Shown here piece after piece: positions 63,161-64,000 of a DNA stretch of 64,000 nt. Position 1 is the stretch's first letter. Every line of letters begins with the position of its first letter. Made by a program: the position numbers and the translations under genes. The stretch spans positions 12,884,806 through 12,948,805 of the forward strand of contig NC_054713.1 of NCBI RefSeq assembly GCF_016097555.1, read 5' to 3'. A model generated the notes under the pieces. The model was not told the origin of the DNA. It was given only the letters and a program-made list of their open reading frames with translations, and ran no database searches. Origin of the DNA: Gigantopelta aegis. Lineage: Eukaryota > Mollusca > Gastropoda > Neomphalida > Peltospiridae.

Positions 63161-64000
63161 AGGAATATTAACTTTTATGAGTGCATCAAATTTGAAAAAC
63201 AATATTTTTTTCCATGTTCAAGAAAGGATAATTTGATTTTACAAATTCAAAAAAAAAAAAACTGGACAATTTTATTTAAAAAATCCCAGGTTTATGGGTA
63301 AATGTCAATGACAATAATCTGGACACATTCGCATATATTTGTTATTAACAATTCGACTGAACCAGCCTTTACGTGACCTACGATTCGCCCGCTATCCTGT
63401 CAACGCCAGGTGTATTATTTGTGTCGACAAGGTCAACGCTCTAGATTAAACAAATTTTTTTTTTCAGGAAATAAGTGTATTTATGATTTAAAAATATTTA
63501 GCGGATGAGCATTTGTAATTGGGTTGTAATGTCCCGTACTACAATATGTCGATAACACAACCGTGTTACAAGCCAAGCGCAGATCCCGGGTGGGGGGAGT
63601 GGTGGGATGACGCTGACAGTCATTGCTCGCACTATCATTTTGGCTGCGGTCATTATCCCATGTTTATATGTTAAATTTAAATTATTTTGTTGAAGTATTC
63701 AACCGACACGTAAACGGTGTTGTCTGATCAGTATCGAATACCATTTTAGCATGGGACCCTGGTAAGTCGAGGTACTTAATAATTGTATTAATATATTTTA
63801 AAACTGCTTTGTAAATTTATTATAATTATTAGTCAAATAATTTTTTTAATTGTTACTTGAACCAACAATGCAGAAAAATCTACATATTTGATGTAATCAA
63901 AAGTACACACGTGCTTACAATCGGTCTACCCCCGCCCACTAAACTAAAAAACACGAGTCGTGTTATTTACTATGTTCAAGAATAGAAGCGCAAAACGTTA
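63161..64000. other. No gene seen
   Basis: AT-rich sequence with a GC-richer patch near 63580-63620. No coding frame, known repeat or terminal structure is recognised. Confidence 0.4.

Overview
The window looks like repeat-rich nuclear DNA of a marine mollusc, probably a gastropod. The evidence is a set of tRNA-derived SINEs of the type common in molluscan genomes, long (TA)n, (CA)n and (GA)n microsatellites, LINEs of the I type, a Penelope-like element, a Crypton, pogo/Tigger, Tc1 and Harbinger-like DNA transposons, an LTR retrotransposon and a large Polinton/Maverick. No rRNA, functional tRNA, CRISPR array or bacterial-type operon is visible. Host coding DNA is scarce: only four short stretches look like possible host exons (16172-16299, 27792-27868, 28945-29218, 29958-30576), and I recognise none of them.

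Layout. 11-4694: a decayed transposon with AGTCAGGTTCC terminal inverted repeats and a protein resembling a FEN/PIN-type nuclease; a SINE sits inside it. 4741-5150: an unclassified repeat with a relative at 34611-35095. 5179-7280: a long hairpin and a broken Crypton tyrosine recombinase. 8172-11500: a LINE split by an opposite-strand LINE fragment with an intact RNase H. 11837-17147: SINE pieces, two MITEs and a possible exon. 17291-23120: a young LTR retrotransposon with target duplication ACCGG, followed by a related solo LTR at 23975-25235 inside a SINE. 25998-28842: SINEs and satellite DNA. 28945-30576: possible host exons, one apparently split by a MITE. 35115-36264 and 40808-41915: two opposite copies of one deleted Tigger-like element. 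36335-38550: a Penelope-like element with hammerhead-ribozyme motifs in both flanking direct repeats. 38646-40097: a solo-LTR-like block. 42340-45159: Tc1 and LINE relics. 46576-46855: a 45-bp minisatellite. About 47.1-61.1 kb: the Polinton. 62521-63160: a 136-bp tandem repeat.

The Polinton is the main gene-bearing feature. Its left half is transcribed to the right: PC4-like protein, BIR (IAP-type) protein, integrase with chromodomain, small membrane protein, minor capsid protein, two small proteins, major capsid protein and protease. Its right half is transcribed to the left: protein-primed DNA polymerase B, packaging ATPase and two small proteins. The two halves converge near 53.3 kb. Replication, integration, capsid and packaging modules are all represented, with about two or three breaks, so it is treated here as a fairly recent fossil. 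Two things stand out: accessory genes resembling host regulators (a PC4 transcription cofactor and an apoptosis-inhibitor BIR protein) at the left end, and TATA boxes that repeatedly coincide with the stop codon of the preceding gene.
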